DNA from: Vannielia sp.
Lineage (GTDB): Bacteria; Pseudomonadota; Alphaproteobacteria; Rhodobacterales; Rhodobacteraceae
NCBI RefSeq assembly: GCF_029212645.1
Contig: NZ_JARGND010000013.1
Span: forward strand, 1 to 64,000
Length of the DNA: 64,000 bases
Direction: 5' to 3'
In this document: positions 8,577-17,334 of the stretch, piece by piece
Layout: every line of letters starts with the position of its first letter
How positions within the stretch are numbered: the first letter of the stretch is position 1
Position numbers and translations under genes: made by a program
The notes under the pieces: generated by a model
What the model was told of the DNA's origin: nothing
Databases searched by the model: none
Seen by the model: the letters and a program-made list of their open reading frames with translations, nothing else

Positions 8577-9470
8577 TCAGGTTTTTGGCGGAACGCTTTG
8601 GGGCGATTTGGCTTTGCTGGCCCATGCGGCGAGGCCAGCGCCGATTGTGATGAGCGCCGCAGCGATGAAGAGGCTGGCCGAGGGGGCCGCCACCCCGGCA
8701 CCAACAAGCGCGAGTGTCGACAGCAACGGAGCCGCATAAGAGGCGGTGCCGAGCAGTTGGATATCACCGCGTTTGACCCCGATGTCCCACACATAAAACG
8801 CGAGCCCGACCGGGCCGAGGCCAAGCGCCACGGTGCTGGCCCAGCCCAAGGTGCCCTGCGGCCAGACGGTCTGTTCCAGGGCGAGGTGGGCGAGTGTGGA
8901 GAGCAGCGCGGTGGCGAGGCAATAGAGCGTGACGGTTTCGGAGGGCGCGTGGCCGAGGCGGCGCGACAGCACCGAATAGCCCGACCATGTGAGCGCACAG
9001 AGCAGGGCGAGGGCATAGCCCGGCAGCGCCTCCCAGGCGAGGCCGGTGCCGCCGCCGGAAATGATGAGTGCCGCCCCGGCAAAGCCGACCAGCGCGCCGA
9101 TCACATGGCCCGCCCGCAGCCGCTCACCGGGCAGCAGGCCGGAAAACAGCACGATCAGCAGCGGCCAGAGATACGCGATGAGGCCAGCCTGCGCAGGCGG
9201 AGCGAGGCGCAGCGCCGAAAAGTAGAGAAAATGGTAACCAAAGAGGCCAATGGTGCCAAAGGCGGTGACGCGCCAGCCTGCCGAGACCATACGGGCAAAG
9301 CCACCGGGCCGGGCGGCGCACCAGATCAGCCCGATCGCGCCGCCGATGGCAAAGCAGATCGCGTTGAGCTGAAGCGGCGGCACCGGGGCGGAGCCGACGG
9401 TGAACAGCGCCAGCAGCGCCCAGAGCAGGATGGCCAGAAAGCCGGTGAAGGTGGCTGCGCGGCGAGTCAT
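8577..9470 (-). CDS. EamA/DMT-family transporter
   Basis: The 297-residue protein is almost entirely hydrophobic, with about ten membrane segments in two EamA halves, as in drug/metabolite exporters. The layout and the WPLLIVLFSGLLPGERL stretch resemble the YddG-type aromatic amino acid exporters, but the substrate cannot be assigned. It lies in a leftward group downstream of the DUF1244 gene, with a 74-bp gap, and may share its transcript. Confidence 0.85.
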   Translation of the reverse strand: MTRRAATFTGFLAILLWALLALFTVGSAPVPPLQLNAICFAIGGAIGLIWCAARPGGFARMVSAGWRVTAFGTIGLFGYHFLYFSALRLAPPAQAGLIAYLWPLLIVLFSGLLPGERLRAGHVIGALVGFAGAALIISGGGTGLAWEALPGYALALLCALTWSGYSVLSRRLGHAPSETVTLYCLATALLSTLAHLALEQTVWPQGTLGWASTVALGLGPVGLAFYVWDIGVKRGDIQLLGTASYAAPLLSTLALVGAGVAAPSASLFIAAALITIGAGLAAWASKAKSPQSVPPKT

Positions 9471-9544
9471 CCGGCGGGAGTAGCGCGGCGGGCCGCCAGA
9501 GGGAAGAGGGCAGGCGGGGCGCGGCGGCGCGGCCCCGCTGCCGA

Positions 9545-9859
9545 TCAGTCTTTCTTGCCGACGTTCTCGGCAAATGCCTTTTCAAAAGCCTGCTGCTTTT
9601 CAGAGCTGGCCTCGGTTTGGTTTTGCGCGCGCCACTCATCATAGGGCATGCCGTAAAAGGCTTCGCGGCCTTCTTCCTTGGTCATCTCGATGCCGCGTTC
9701 GTTGGCGGCTTCCTGATACCAGCGCGACAGGCAGTTCCGGCAAAAGCCTGCGAGGTTCATCATGTCGATGTTTTGCACCTCGGGGCGCTTTTCCATCAGG
9801 TGCTCGCGCAGGGCGCGAAAGGCGGCGGCTTCAAGCTCGGTGCGGGTTGCGTTGTCCAT
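9545..9859 (-). CDS. DUF1244 family protein
   Basis: The 104-residue protein has the features of DUF1244: an N-terminal helix AAFRALREHL, then the conserved FCRNCLSRWYQEAA segment with two cysteines, and GREAFYGMPYDEWR. The family is widespread in alphaproteobacteria. Its role is unknown; the CxxC may bind metal. It sits 33 bp after the N-formylglutamate amidohydrolase on the same strand, so it is probably in that operon. Confidence 0.9.
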   Translation of the reverse strand: MDNATRTELEAAAFRALREHLMEKRPEVQNIDMMNLAGFCRNCLSRWYQEAANERGIEMTKEEGREAFYGMPYDEWRAQNQTEASSEKQQAFEKAFAENVGKKD

Positions 9860-9892
9860 TTTCGTAACTCCTCCTTCAGCGGGGATATGGGG

Positions 9893-10657
9893 CTAAAGGC
9901 CCGACTCTTCCAGCACTTCGGCCAGGATCGGGGCGAGGCGGGCGGCCCATGCGGCCTGTTGCTCATCGGTTGCGATCAAATCCTGGCGCAGTTCGATCAG
10001 CACATTGGGGCGGCCTTTGGCCAGCGCGTGCCGGTCCACCGAGTCACCGGGGAGGTGGCCGCCGTAGGGTTCGTTATCGCCAACGGTAAGATCCCCTTCG
10101 CGGCGCAGGCGGGTGATCAGCGCCTCGGCCAGCGCGGGATCACGCCAGGAATGCAGGACGCCAATTTCCCAGGGGCGCGGCGACCGGCCCTTGAGCTTGG
10201 GCGTGAAGCTGTGAACCGACAGCAGCACCGGTTTGGGGCGGGTCTTTAGCAGCGCGGCGAGGGCAGTGTGATAGGGGTGGTAGCAGAGCGCCTTGCGCCG
10301 CGCGATTTCGGCGGCATCTGCGGTGCGGTTGCCCGGAATGATGGTGCCGTCATAGAGCTTCATCAGCAGGGTCGGGTCATCTTCACCGCGGTTGGGATCA
10401 ATCACGAGGCGCGAGAAGTTGGAGCAGATGGCGGGGCTGTCAAGCTGATCGGCCAGACCGAGCGCCAGCCCGGCGGCGCCGGGATCCCATGCGATGTGGC
10501 GGGCCATGTCGGCGGGTGGCAGGCCGAGGGTGCCGCCATTGATGGAGGGGGGCACGGTGTTTGTGGCGTGGTCACATGTTACGCACCAGCGCCCTGAGCG
10601 GGACTCGCCGAAGGTGTGATAGGGGTGATATGTCATGCTTGCGTTGTGAAGGGTCAT
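9893..10657 (-). CDS. N-formylglutamate amidohydrolase family protein
   Basis: The 254-residue protein belongs to the N-formylglutamate deformylase family, which hydrolyses N-formylglutamate to glutamate and formate in histidine degradation. Family features are CDHATNTVP near the start, the FSRLVIDPNRG motif, the central HSFTPKLKGR block and the terminal VLIELRQDLI motif. No other hut genes lie near, so the physiological substrate may differ. Two starts are possible, 10657 and 10636; neither has a good ribosome site. It heads a leftward set with DUF1244. Confidence 0.85.
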   Translation of the reverse strand: MTLHNASMTYHPYHTFGESRSGRWCVTCDHATNTVPPSINGGTLGLPPADMARHIAWDPGAAGLALGLADQLDSPAICSNFSRLVIDPNRGEDDPTLLMKLYDGTIIPGNRTADAAEIARRKALCYHPYHTALAALLKTRPKPVLLSVHSFTPKLKGRSPRPWEIGVLHSWRDPALAEALITRLRREGDLTVGDNEPYGGHLPGDSVDRHALAKGRPNVLIELRQDLIATDEQQAAWAARLAPILAEVLEESGL

Positions 10658-10783
10658 TACGCTCTGATAGGCAACACACAGGAAAAGTGCCAGAGGGGGG
10701 AAGGGGGATGCCCTTCCAACCGCCTCGGTTTAGCGCTAACAACAGCGCAACAGGACGCAGCCGCCTCGCGAGGAGCCTCACAG

Positions 10784-12229
10784 ATGCAACGCAAGAGAAA
10801 CGTCAAGATCGTGGCCACCCTTGGCCCAGCTTCAACGACCTATGAGATGATCCGCAAGTTGCATGAGGCGGGGGCGGATGTGTTTCGGCTCAACATGAGC
10901 CATGGCAGCCACGAGGAAATTCGTGAGCGGCACGGGATCATCCGCCAGATCGAGAAGGACGTTGGCTCACCGATTGCCATTCTGGCGGATTTGCAGGGCC
11001 CCAAGCTGCGGGTTGGCACTTTTGCTGGTGACAGCGAAGAACTGGTGGCGGGGGCGAGCTTTCGGCTGGATCTGGACCCGGCGGACGGGGATGCGAGCCG
11101 GGTTTGTCTGCCGCACAAGGAGATTTTCGACGCGCTGGAGCCGGGGGCCTCGCTGCTGGTGAATGACGGCAAGATCCGCCTGAAGGTGACCGCATGTGGC
11201 GCGGATTACGCGGATTGCGAAGTGATTGCGGGGGGCACGATCTCTAACCGCAAGGGCGTGAACGTGCCGGATGTGGTGCTGCCGCTGGCCGCGCTTTCCG
11301 AGAAAGACCTGAGCGATCTGGAGTTTGTGTGCCAGTTGGGCGTGGACTGGCTGGCGCTGTCGTTTGTGCAGCGCCCCGAAGACGTGAATCAGGCGCGGGA
11401 ATTGGCCGCCGGTCGGGCGGCGATCCTGTCGAAGATCGAGAAACCGGCCGCTGTGAAGGCCTTTGCCGATATTCTTGCGGTGTCTGACGGGATCATGGTG
11501 GCGCGTGGCGATCTGGGCGTGGAACTGCCGGTGCAAGCGGTGCCGCCGATCCAGAAACGGCTGGTGCGCACGACCCGCTCTGCCGCCAAGCCGGTGATCG
11601 TGGCGACGCAGATGCTGGAGAGCATGATCGACAGCCCGATGCCGACCCGCGCCGAGGTATCGGACGTGGCGAACGGGATTTACGAGGGTGCCGATGCGAT
11701 CATGCTGAGCGCCGAATCCGCCGCCGGGGACTATCCGGTGGAAGCCGTGATGACGATGGACGCTGTGGCGCAGGAGGTGGAGAGTGACCCCACCTACCGC
11801 GACGTGATTGAAGCGGCGCGCAAGATCGAGCGCAAAACGGTGCCCGATGGCATCGTTTCCGCCGCTCGCGAGATTGCCGAGGCGACCGACATCAAGGCGA
11901 TCGCCTGCTTTACCCAATCCGGCACCACGGCGGCGCTGGTCGCCCGCGAGCGCCCGCGTGTGCCGATCATCGCGCTCACCCCGCTCACCGGCACGGCGCG
12001 CCGGCTGTCGCTGACCTGGGGCACCACCTGTGCGATGACCTCGGAGCTGGAGCGCTTCAAACAAGCGGTGGTCAGCGCGGCCCGTGCGGCGCGTGAGCTT
12101 GGCATCGCGGGCGAGGAGGACAGCATTGTTGTGACCGCAGGTGTGCCCTTCAACGTGGCGGGGTCTACCAACATCCTGCGGGTAGCTCCCTGTGCAGAAA
12201 GATTGATTTTCTCCGCAGACCCTGAATAA
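10784..12229 (+). CDS. pyk: Pyruvate kinase
   Basis: The 481-residue enzyme makes pyruvate and ATP from phosphoenolpyruvate, the last glycolytic step. It has RLNMSHG near the N-terminus, the catalytic KIEKPAAV stretch near residue 218 and MVARGDLGVELP near 238. A C-terminal allosteric-type domain is present. ATG 10784 follows a GAGGAG site and gives the standard MQRKRNVKIVATLGP start. It is divergent from the amidohydrolase gene. The DUF-type membrane gene at 12288 follows 58 bp later. Confidence 0.96.
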   Translation: MQRKRNVKIVATLGPASTTYEMIRKLHEAGADVFRLNMSHGSHEEIRERHGIIRQIEKDVGSPIAILADLQGPKLRVGTFAGDSEELVAGASFRLDLDPADGDASRVCLPHKEIFDALEPGASLLVNDGKIRLKVTACGADYADCEVIAGGTISNRKGVNVPDVVLPLAALSEKDLSDLEFVCQLGVDWLALSFVQRPEDVNQARELAAGRAAILSKIEKPAAVKAFADILAVSDGIMVARGDLGVELPVQAVPPIQKRLVRTTRSAAKPVIVATQMLESMIDSPMPTRAEVSDVANGIYEGADAIMLSAESAAGDYPVEAVMTMDAVAQEVESDPTYRDVIEAARKIERKTVPDGIVSAAREIAEATDIKAIACFTQSGTTAALVARERPRVPIIALTPLTGTARRLSLTWGTTCAMTSELERFKQAVVSAARAARELGIAGEEDSIVVTAGVPFNVAGSTNILRVAPCAERLIFSADPE

Positions 12230-12287
12230 CTGCCGTTAGGGAAGGCTGACGGTAAGTTCGTGAGGGTAGTTACGAGGAGTGAGGGCG

Positions 12288-12518
12288 ATGTATATCGACC
12301 CGGATTACATTTTGGTTATCGGGATGGTTATTGGTCTTTTGGCAATTCCCGCACTGATTGGGGCGTTCTCGGAAAGCCGCACGCCACGGGCGGCGGCAAT
12401 CATGGTGCTGATCTCGGCAGGGCTTGTTTCGGTTGCGGTTTTGCAACGGCCAAACACCTACACGGTCAAAAATGCGCCGGAGGTCTTCATGAAGGTCGTC
12501 GGCGAAGTCGTGAACTGA
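12288..12518 (+). CDS. Small two-segment membrane protein
   Basis: The 76-residue protein has two hydrophobic stretches, [20 protein letters not shown] and [18 protein letters not shown], joined by a short charged loop, then a polar tail. ATG 12288 has GAGGAG about 10 bases upstream; the GTG at 12279 is too close to that site. It may be read through from pyk. I recognise no family, although a protein of this kind next to pyk/rpmI is plausible in relatives. Confidence 0.7.
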   Translation: MYIDPDYILVIGMVIGLLAIPALIGAFSESRTPRAAAIMVLISAGLVSVAVLQRPNTYTVKNAPEVFMKVVGEVVN

Positions 12519-12617
12519 ACGGCGGCCCCGGCCCAACCCGCGGCCAGGCCACGCCCACCCACCCATCCCGCGCCCTGACCGCAGGTTGGACCGGTGCGGG
12601 ATTGCACGAGAATCCAC

Positions 12618-12646
12618 TTGCGTCATCGGGCTATGGGGCCTATACG
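12618..12646 (+). promoter_or_regulatory. Sigma-70-type promoter for rpmI-rplT
   Basis: TTGCGT (12618-12623) and TATACG (12641-12646) are separated by exactly 17 bases and lie about 75 bp before the rpmI start. This is the best -35/-10 match I found in the window. No transcript start is known. Confidence 0.55.
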
Positions 12647-12720
12647 CCAGCACTCATCCGCGCGGTCGGGCCAAGTGGCATGCCTTCCTGCGCACGAACC
12701 ACTGTCTACGGAGATGGCAA

Positions 12721-12921
12721 ATGCCCAAGATGAAGACGAAATCCAGCGCCAAGAAGCGCTTCAAGGTGACGGCCTCTGGCCGCGTGAAGGCGGGCCAGGC
12801 TGGCAAGCGGCACGGCATGATCAAACGCTCCAACAAGTTTATCCGCGACGCTCGCGGCATGGTTGTTATGAGCGAAGCCGACGAGAAGATCGTCAAAAAA
12901 TTCATGCCCTACGCGCGCTAA
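12721..12921 (+). CDS. rpmI: 50S ribosomal protein L35
   Basis: This 66-residue, very basic protein starts [17 protein letters not shown] and ends KKFMPYAR, as is standard for bacterial L35. It is a structural component of the large subunit. rplT follows 12 bp later in the usual order. The infC gene that heads this operon in many bacteria is absent here, so a local promoter at 12618-12646 is likely. Confidence 0.97.
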   Translation: MPKMKTKSSAKKRFKVTASGRVKAGQAGKRHGMIKRSNKFIRDARGMVVMSEADEKIVKKFMPYAR

Positions 12922-12933
12922 GGAGCCAGAGAT

Positions 12934-13296
12934 ATGTCGAGAGTTAAAGGTGGCACCGTCACCCACGCCCGCCACAAAAAAGTAATCAAGGCTGCCAAGG
13001 GCTACTACGGCCGTCGGTCAACCAACTTCAAGACAGCCACGCAGGCCGTCGACAAGGCGAACCAATACGCCACGCGTGACCGCAAGAACCGCAAGCGCCA
13101 GTTCCGTGCGCTGTGGATTCAGCGGATCAACGCTGCTGTGCGCGCCCATGATGAAGCGCTGACCTACTCCAAGTTCATCAACGGCCTGTCGCTGGCCGGG
13201 ATTGAAGTGGACCGCAAGGTGCTGGCCGATCTGGCTGTGCATGAGCCTGACGCGTTCAACGGCATCGTTGACAAGGCGAAAGCTGCTCTGGCCTGA
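12934..13296 (+). CDS. rplT: 50S ribosomal protein L20
   Basis: The 120-residue L20 binds 23S rRNA early in large-subunit assembly. The sequence has the typical N-terminal basic arm [19 protein letters not shown], followed by [11 protein letters not shown] and the [15 protein letters not shown] core. A GGAG ribosome site precedes ATG 12934. It is co-transcribed with rpmI, and a terminator lies 23 bp after its stop. Confidence 0.98.
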   Translation: MSRVKGGTVTHARHKKVIKAAKGYYGRRSTNFKTATQAVDKANQYATRDRKNRKRQFRALWIQRINAAVRAHDEALTYSKFINGLSLAGIEVDRKVLADLAVHEPDAFNGIVDKAKAALA

Positions 13297-13319
13297 GCCG
13301 AGCCGCAGAGAAATTTGAA

Positions 13320-13349
13320 AAGGCGGGTGCTGCGGTGCCCGCCTTTTTT
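13320..13349 (+). terminator. Rho-independent terminator of rpmI-rplT
   Basis: AAGGCGGG (13320-13327) pairs with CCCGCCTT (13338-13345), followed by further T residues. It lies 23 bp after the rplT stop on the same strand. Confidence 0.9.
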
Positions 13350-13503
13350 GTTTGTGGGGGGCTAAGAGCGGCTTCGCCGGGGCGGCGGCGCTAACGGTGG
13401 AGGCGCCCGCCCTTCAAAGCTGCGATGGCGAAGCTGTGCGAGGCTTGAAGCCAGCGCGCCGCCGCGATAGCAGGGGGCACCAATTGGCAAGCGGGACAGA
13501 GTT

Positions 13504-14574
13504 ATGGACGAGCTGCGCGAAAAATACCTTGGGGCGATTGCAGCGGCGGCTGATGAGGCCGCGCTGGAAGAGCTGCGCCTTGCCGCTGTGGGCAAGAAGG
13601 GCGAGGTAAGCCTGAAGATGCGCGAGCTGGGCAAGATGACCCCGGAAGAGCGCCAGGTTGCCGGCCCTGCGCTGAACGCGCTGAAAGACGAGATCAACGC
13701 GGCCCTTGCGGACCGGAAGGTAGCGCTGGCCGACGCCGCGCTGGACGAGCGCCTGAAGGGCGAAGTGCTGGACGTGACGCTGCCCGCCCGCCCGCGCCGC
13801 CAAGGCACGATCCACCCGGTGAGCCAGGTCACCGAGGAAGTGACCGCGATTTTTGCCGATATGGGCTTTGCGGTGGCCGAGGGGCCGCAGATCGAGGACG
13901 ATTGGTATAACTTTGACGCGCTCAACATCCCTGGCCACCATCCGGCCCGCGCGGAGATGGACACGTTTTACATGGCGCGTGGCGAGGGCGATGAGCGCCC
14001 GCCCAACGTGCTGCGCACCCACACCAGCCCGGTGCAGATTCATTCGATGCAGGAGCAGGGCGCGCCGATCCGCATTATTTGCCCCGGTCGGGTGTATCGC
14101 TGCGATTATGACCAGACCCACACGCCGATGTTCCATCAGGTTGAGGGCCTCGCGATTGGTAAGGATATCTCGATGGCCAATCTCAAGTGGGTGCTGGAAG
14201 AGTTTTTCACCGCCTTCTTTGGCATCGAGGTGAAAACCCGCTTTCGCGCCAGCCACTTCCCCTTCACTGAGCCTTCGGCGGAGGTGGATATTCAGTGCAG
14301 CTTTGAGGGGGGCACTGTGAAGGTGGGCGAGGGCGACGATTGGCTTGAGGTGCTTGGCTCGGGCATGGTCCACCCCGACGTGCTGCGCGCGGGCGGGATC
14401 GATCCGGAGGAATGGCAGGGCTTTGCCTTTGGCATCGGGATCGACCGGCTGGCGATGCTGAAGTATGGCATCCCCGATCTCAGGGCGTTCTTTGAGAGCG
14501 ATCTGCGCTGGCTGAAGCATTACGGATTTTCACCGCTGGATATGCCGAGCCTGCATGCCGGGGTGAGCCGCTAA
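13504..14574 (+). CDS. pheS: Phenylalanine--tRNA ligase alpha subunit
   Basis: The 356-residue PheS is the catalytic subunit of the alpha2-beta2 PheRS. It has an N-terminal helical tRNA-binding coiled coil (residues 1-90) and a class II core, with [17 protein letters not shown] (motif 2 region) and [18 protein letters not shown] (motif 3). ATG 13504 gives the standard MDELREKYL start. pheT, usually adjacent, begins about 2.76 kb downstream after three unrelated genes. Confidence 0.97.
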   Translation: MDELREKYLGAIAAAADEAALEELRLAAVGKKGEVSLKMRELGKMTPEERQVAGPALNALKDEINAALADRKVALADAALDERLKGEVLDVTLPARPRRQGTIHPVSQVTEEVTAIFADMGFAVAEGPQIEDDWYNFDALNIPGHHPARAEMDTFYMARGEGDERPPNVLRTHTSPVQIHSMQEQGAPIRIICPGRVYRCDYDQTHTPMFHQVEGLAIGKDISMANLKWVLEEFFTAFFGIEVKTRFRASHFPFTEPSAEVDIQCSFEGGTVKVGEGDDWLEVLGSGMVHPDVLRAGGIDPEEWQGFAFGIGIDRLAMLKYGIPDLRAFFESDLRWLKHYGFSPLDMPSLHAGVSR

Positions 14575-14837
14575 AGAGCCCTTTTTGGCGCTATGCGCAC
14601 CATGCCGGTGCCGGGCTGTTTGCTTGGTGGCGGGATTGGATATTTTCAGCAAGAAAATGTGGCCGGGGTAGCCCTGCCTTTGGCCGCCAGTTCGCCGCTG
14701 GTGAAGGTGTAGGAGCCTGCATTGAGGCCGTTCAGCATGGGGTTGGCCAGCGACGCCGCAAGGCGGGCAATGCACCGCCCCGCCACGCAGCCGCTAACGA
14801 GGGAAACGAGCCGAGTGGCGGGGCGGGCCAGTGGCCG

Positions 14838-15089
14838 CTAGTTGGCGGCCTCACCCTTGGTGACGCCGGGAATGAGGTCAACCACGGGTGTATTCCACAG
14901 GCGTGAGGGATTGAAGCGACAGAGCGCGCGGTTCAACTCCGGGTTTGAGGTGAAACCGGAACAACCGAAGCCGTTGGTGCCTGTTGCGCCGGGTGTGTTG
15001 TTCATGAAGCCGAGGCCCACGAGCACCAGAACGGCAACGGCTAATGGCCGGAGAAATCCGCCGAGAGAGTCAAGAACAGATGACAGCAT
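14838..15089 (-). CDS. Small hypothetical protein with one membrane segment
   Basis: The 83-residue product starts at ATG 15089 after a GGGGG stretch. It has an N-terminal hydrophobic segment (FLRPLAVAVLVLVGLGF) followed by an exported-looking polar tail with two cysteines (GFGCSGF and RALCRF). It is the only minus-strand gene between pheS and pheT. A longer start at 15161 is possible. I recognise no family. The preceding 14575-14837 stretch shows no supportable gene. Confidence 0.5.
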   Translation of the reverse strand: MLSSVLDSLGGFLRPLAVAVLVLVGLGFMNNTPGATGTNGFGCSGFTSNPELNRALCRFNPSRLWNTPVVDLIPGVTKGEAAN

Positions 15090-15231
15090 TTGTACCCCCA
15101 AATACGTCAATAGAATCGGCCCCCACCGGTTCAAGACGATGTTGCGGCGCAATTGTGGCAAAATTTTGGCAAAAGCGGCAAAAATCTGACAGAGCCCTAG
15201 GTGGGGACAGAAAGAAACGGAGGATTGAGTG

Positions 15232-15513
15232 ATGAAGCTATTTCGCCATGAAACGCGCCAGAAAAGCGCTGAGTCACGCCGGATTTGGGCTTTGTATGAA
15301 CTGGCCTACACGCTGGTCGATTTCGGGGCGGCGATTTGTTTTACCATCGGGTCGGTATTGTTTTTCTGGAACAGCTTGGAAACGGCAGCGATCTGGCTGT
15401 TTACGGTGGGCTCGGTGCTGTTTTTGGCCAAACCTACGATCCGGCTGGTGCGGGAGATCACGCTGCTGCGGATGGGGGACTATGAGGAACTTGCCGAGCG
15501 GGCGGAACGCTAG
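15232..15513 (+). CDS. YrhK-like membrane protein
   Basis: The 93-residue protein has the YrhK-domain pattern: RRIWALYELAYTLVDFGAA, a membrane segment, FFWNSLETAAIWLFTVGS, and a second segment. It would sit in the inner membrane. ATG 15232 has GGAGG 8 bases upstream. It is followed 58 bp later by the DKNYY gene on the same strand, so the two may form an operon. The function is unknown. Confidence 0.75.
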   Translation: MKLFRHETRQKSAESRRIWALYELAYTLVDFGAAICFTIGSVLFFWNSLETAAIWLFTVGSVLFLAKPTIRLVREITLLRMGDYEELAERAER

Positions 15514-15571
15514 GTATTGGCCGAAGTGCGGGCTAAGTTGGCGGTAATTGCGGCGTGGTGGAGTGCGAGTG

Positions 15572-17245
15572 ATGGGTAAGATTTGGTGGGTCATCGTGGG
15601 TATCGCGGGCGTTGTAGCCGCTGCCTTCCTGGCGGTGTTTATCACCGTTGCCATCGGCGTCGGCACGTCTGCATCGAAACTGGAGGATATCTCCCTCGGC
15701 GATGACACGCGGGGGGCTTCACCTGCGGAATCTGTGTGGGTCAACGAGGACGGGGTGATGGCTTGGCGGCCGATGTCGTCGGGCGAAAAGGTAGCTGCGG
15801 CGATCTTCACTCTTGGTACGGCCCTCAATTCGGAGAGCGTGCAGGGGCGGCAGATGCTTGGCGCGGATACGGCCAGTTTTGTCGGGCTGAGCCGTGATTA
15901 CGGGATCGACAAAGCGTCGGTCTGGTATCGTGGCCACCGCCTTGAGGGGGCCGATCCAGCGAGCTTTCGTGTGGCAGCGCACGGCTGGGCGGTGGATGAC
16001 GCCCATGTATGGCAGGGCAGCGCGAAGGTAATGGACAACCCCGTGCCGGGGGCGAAGTTGGTGGGCGTTTCAGGCAACGTCTACGCGCTGGGGGAGCAGG
16101 GGTATTACCGCGATAAAGCGTTGCCGGAGCGCCCGGAGGGGGAGGTGACCCCGTTTTGCCACAGCTTTTACCGGATGAACGGCGGGCTTTGGGCCGAGGC
16201 GCAGCGTTTGGCCGATTGGGGCGATGGGGCCTTTGAGATGGACTGCGACAGCTCGGTCACGACCCGCGCGGGCGTGGAGGACATCAGCGCCAACAAGGGG
16301 ATGCTTTATGCCGATGGCGCGGCGGTGCGGCTGGCACGGTTGGATGGCTCGGTGAGTGAGGTGGCGCGGTTTGATGCGCCGGTCGCTCAAGCAGAGAAAG
16401 CAGGTTTCTCCGGCGAGCCGCTGTGGTTGTTCCAACTGGATAGCGGCGCGGTGTTCTTGGGAAAGATCGCACAAAGCGAGGAGATGCAGAGCCTTGGCAC
16501 CCATCCAACGCTTGACATGAAGGCCGCGCTAGAGCGGCAAGGCGAGCTTTGGCTGGGCGACGCGCTGTACTTTCTGCGGCGGGAAAAGGAATGGGCGCCG
16601 GGTGCATATGCCGATGCCGTGGGCGAGGCCGAGGTGATCGGGCGATATGTTCTGTCAGAAGGCGGGGTTTATTCGTGGGGTCAGCGGGTTGCAGTGCCGG
16701 GCGGGCGCGCGTTGCGGGTTGTTTATCAGGATACGCTGCTCGTCGGGCCGATGTGCCTGTCTTATGGCCGTTACCTGACGGATGTGCCCATGGGGCTGGA
16801 CGATCACGGCGTGCTGGAGGCTTGTGACGTGCATCGTGCGCCGAACTTCATCAGCTATGACGGGCTGCGGATCGGGTTCCGGCAGGACTATCGCAGGCTT
16901 GAGCGCAACCCGGACGGCAACCATGAGATCCGGTTGGGCGACGTGGTGATTGAGAATGAGGGGGACGTTGAGCGGGTGTTGCCGGAGCGTTTTGTCCAAT
17001 CCATCCGCTTCATGGTGACATCGGAGGGACGGCCCTTTGAGGCAGAGGTGGAGCGACCTGTGCCCGGCGACAAAGGCTACGTGCTGCCGGCGGGTGGCAC
17101 ACTAAGCTGGCCGGTGCAGGTGCAAAGCCCCAATCCGTCGCCGAGCCTTGGCTATCGGCTGGAGTTGAAGCATTTGCCAGAGCGGGCCGAGGTACTGGGC
17201 GATGCGCCGTTCGCCTTTGCCCGTGCCTACCTTGATGCCCCCTGA
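15572..17245 (+). CDS. DKNYY-domain membrane-anchored protein
   Basis: This 557-residue protein has one N-terminal membrane anchor (WWVIVGIAGVVAAAFLAVFI) and a large extracytoplasmic part. Residues 110-190 contain repeats of the DKNYY type (DKASVWYRGHRLEGADPASF, then VDDAHVWQG), in which aromatic tripeptides follow short turns. The remainder is beta-rich and unrecognised. ATG 15572 is preferred over TTG 15548. It sits between pheS and pheT. No enzymatic motif is seen; a structural or envelope role is only a guess. Confidence 0.7.
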   Translation: MGKIWWVIVGIAGVVAAAFLAVFITVAIGVGTSASKLEDISLGDDTRGASPAESVWVNEDGVMAWRPMSSGEKVAAAIFTLGTALNSESVQGRQMLGADTASFVGLSRDYGIDKASVWYRGHRLEGADPASFRVAAHGWAVDDAHVWQGSAKVMDNPVPGAKLVGVSGNVYALGEQGYYRDKALPERPEGEVTPFCHSFYRMNGGLWAEAQRLADWGDGAFEMDCDSSVTTRAGVEDISANKGMLYADGAAVRLARLDGSVSEVARFDAPVAQAEKAGFSGEPLWLFQLDSGAVFLGKIAQSEEMQSLGTHPTLDMKAALERQGELWLGDALYFLRREKEWAPGAYADAVGEAEVIGRYVLSEGGVYSWGQRVAVPGGRALRVVYQDTLLVGPMCLSYGRYLTDVPMGLDDHGVLEACDVHRAPNFISYDGLRIGFRQDYRRLERNPDGNHEIRLGDVVIENEGDVERVLPERFVQSIRFMVTSEGRPFEAEVERPVPGDKGYVLPAGGTLSWPVQVQSPNPSPSLGYRLELKHLPERAEVLGDAPFAFARAYLDAP

Positions 17246-17334
17246 CAGGGCAGGCGCTGCGCGGCCTTTCCCCCGCCGGAGCGATGGGTTAGACAACGCG
17301 CCGAACCCGCCGCGCATTGCCAAGGACGCCTGAG

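Noticed and set aside
8415-9644. A long plus-strand frame opposite the EamA gene
   Set aside because: Rich in Gln, Arg, Gly and Glu with no domain pattern; the minus-strand transporter is clearly the real gene.
14575-14837. A minus-strand frame in the gap after pheS containing LNAGSYTFTSGELAAKG
   Set aside because: It reads fluently for about 50 codons but has no credible start or ribosome site and no recognised relatives; too weak to call.
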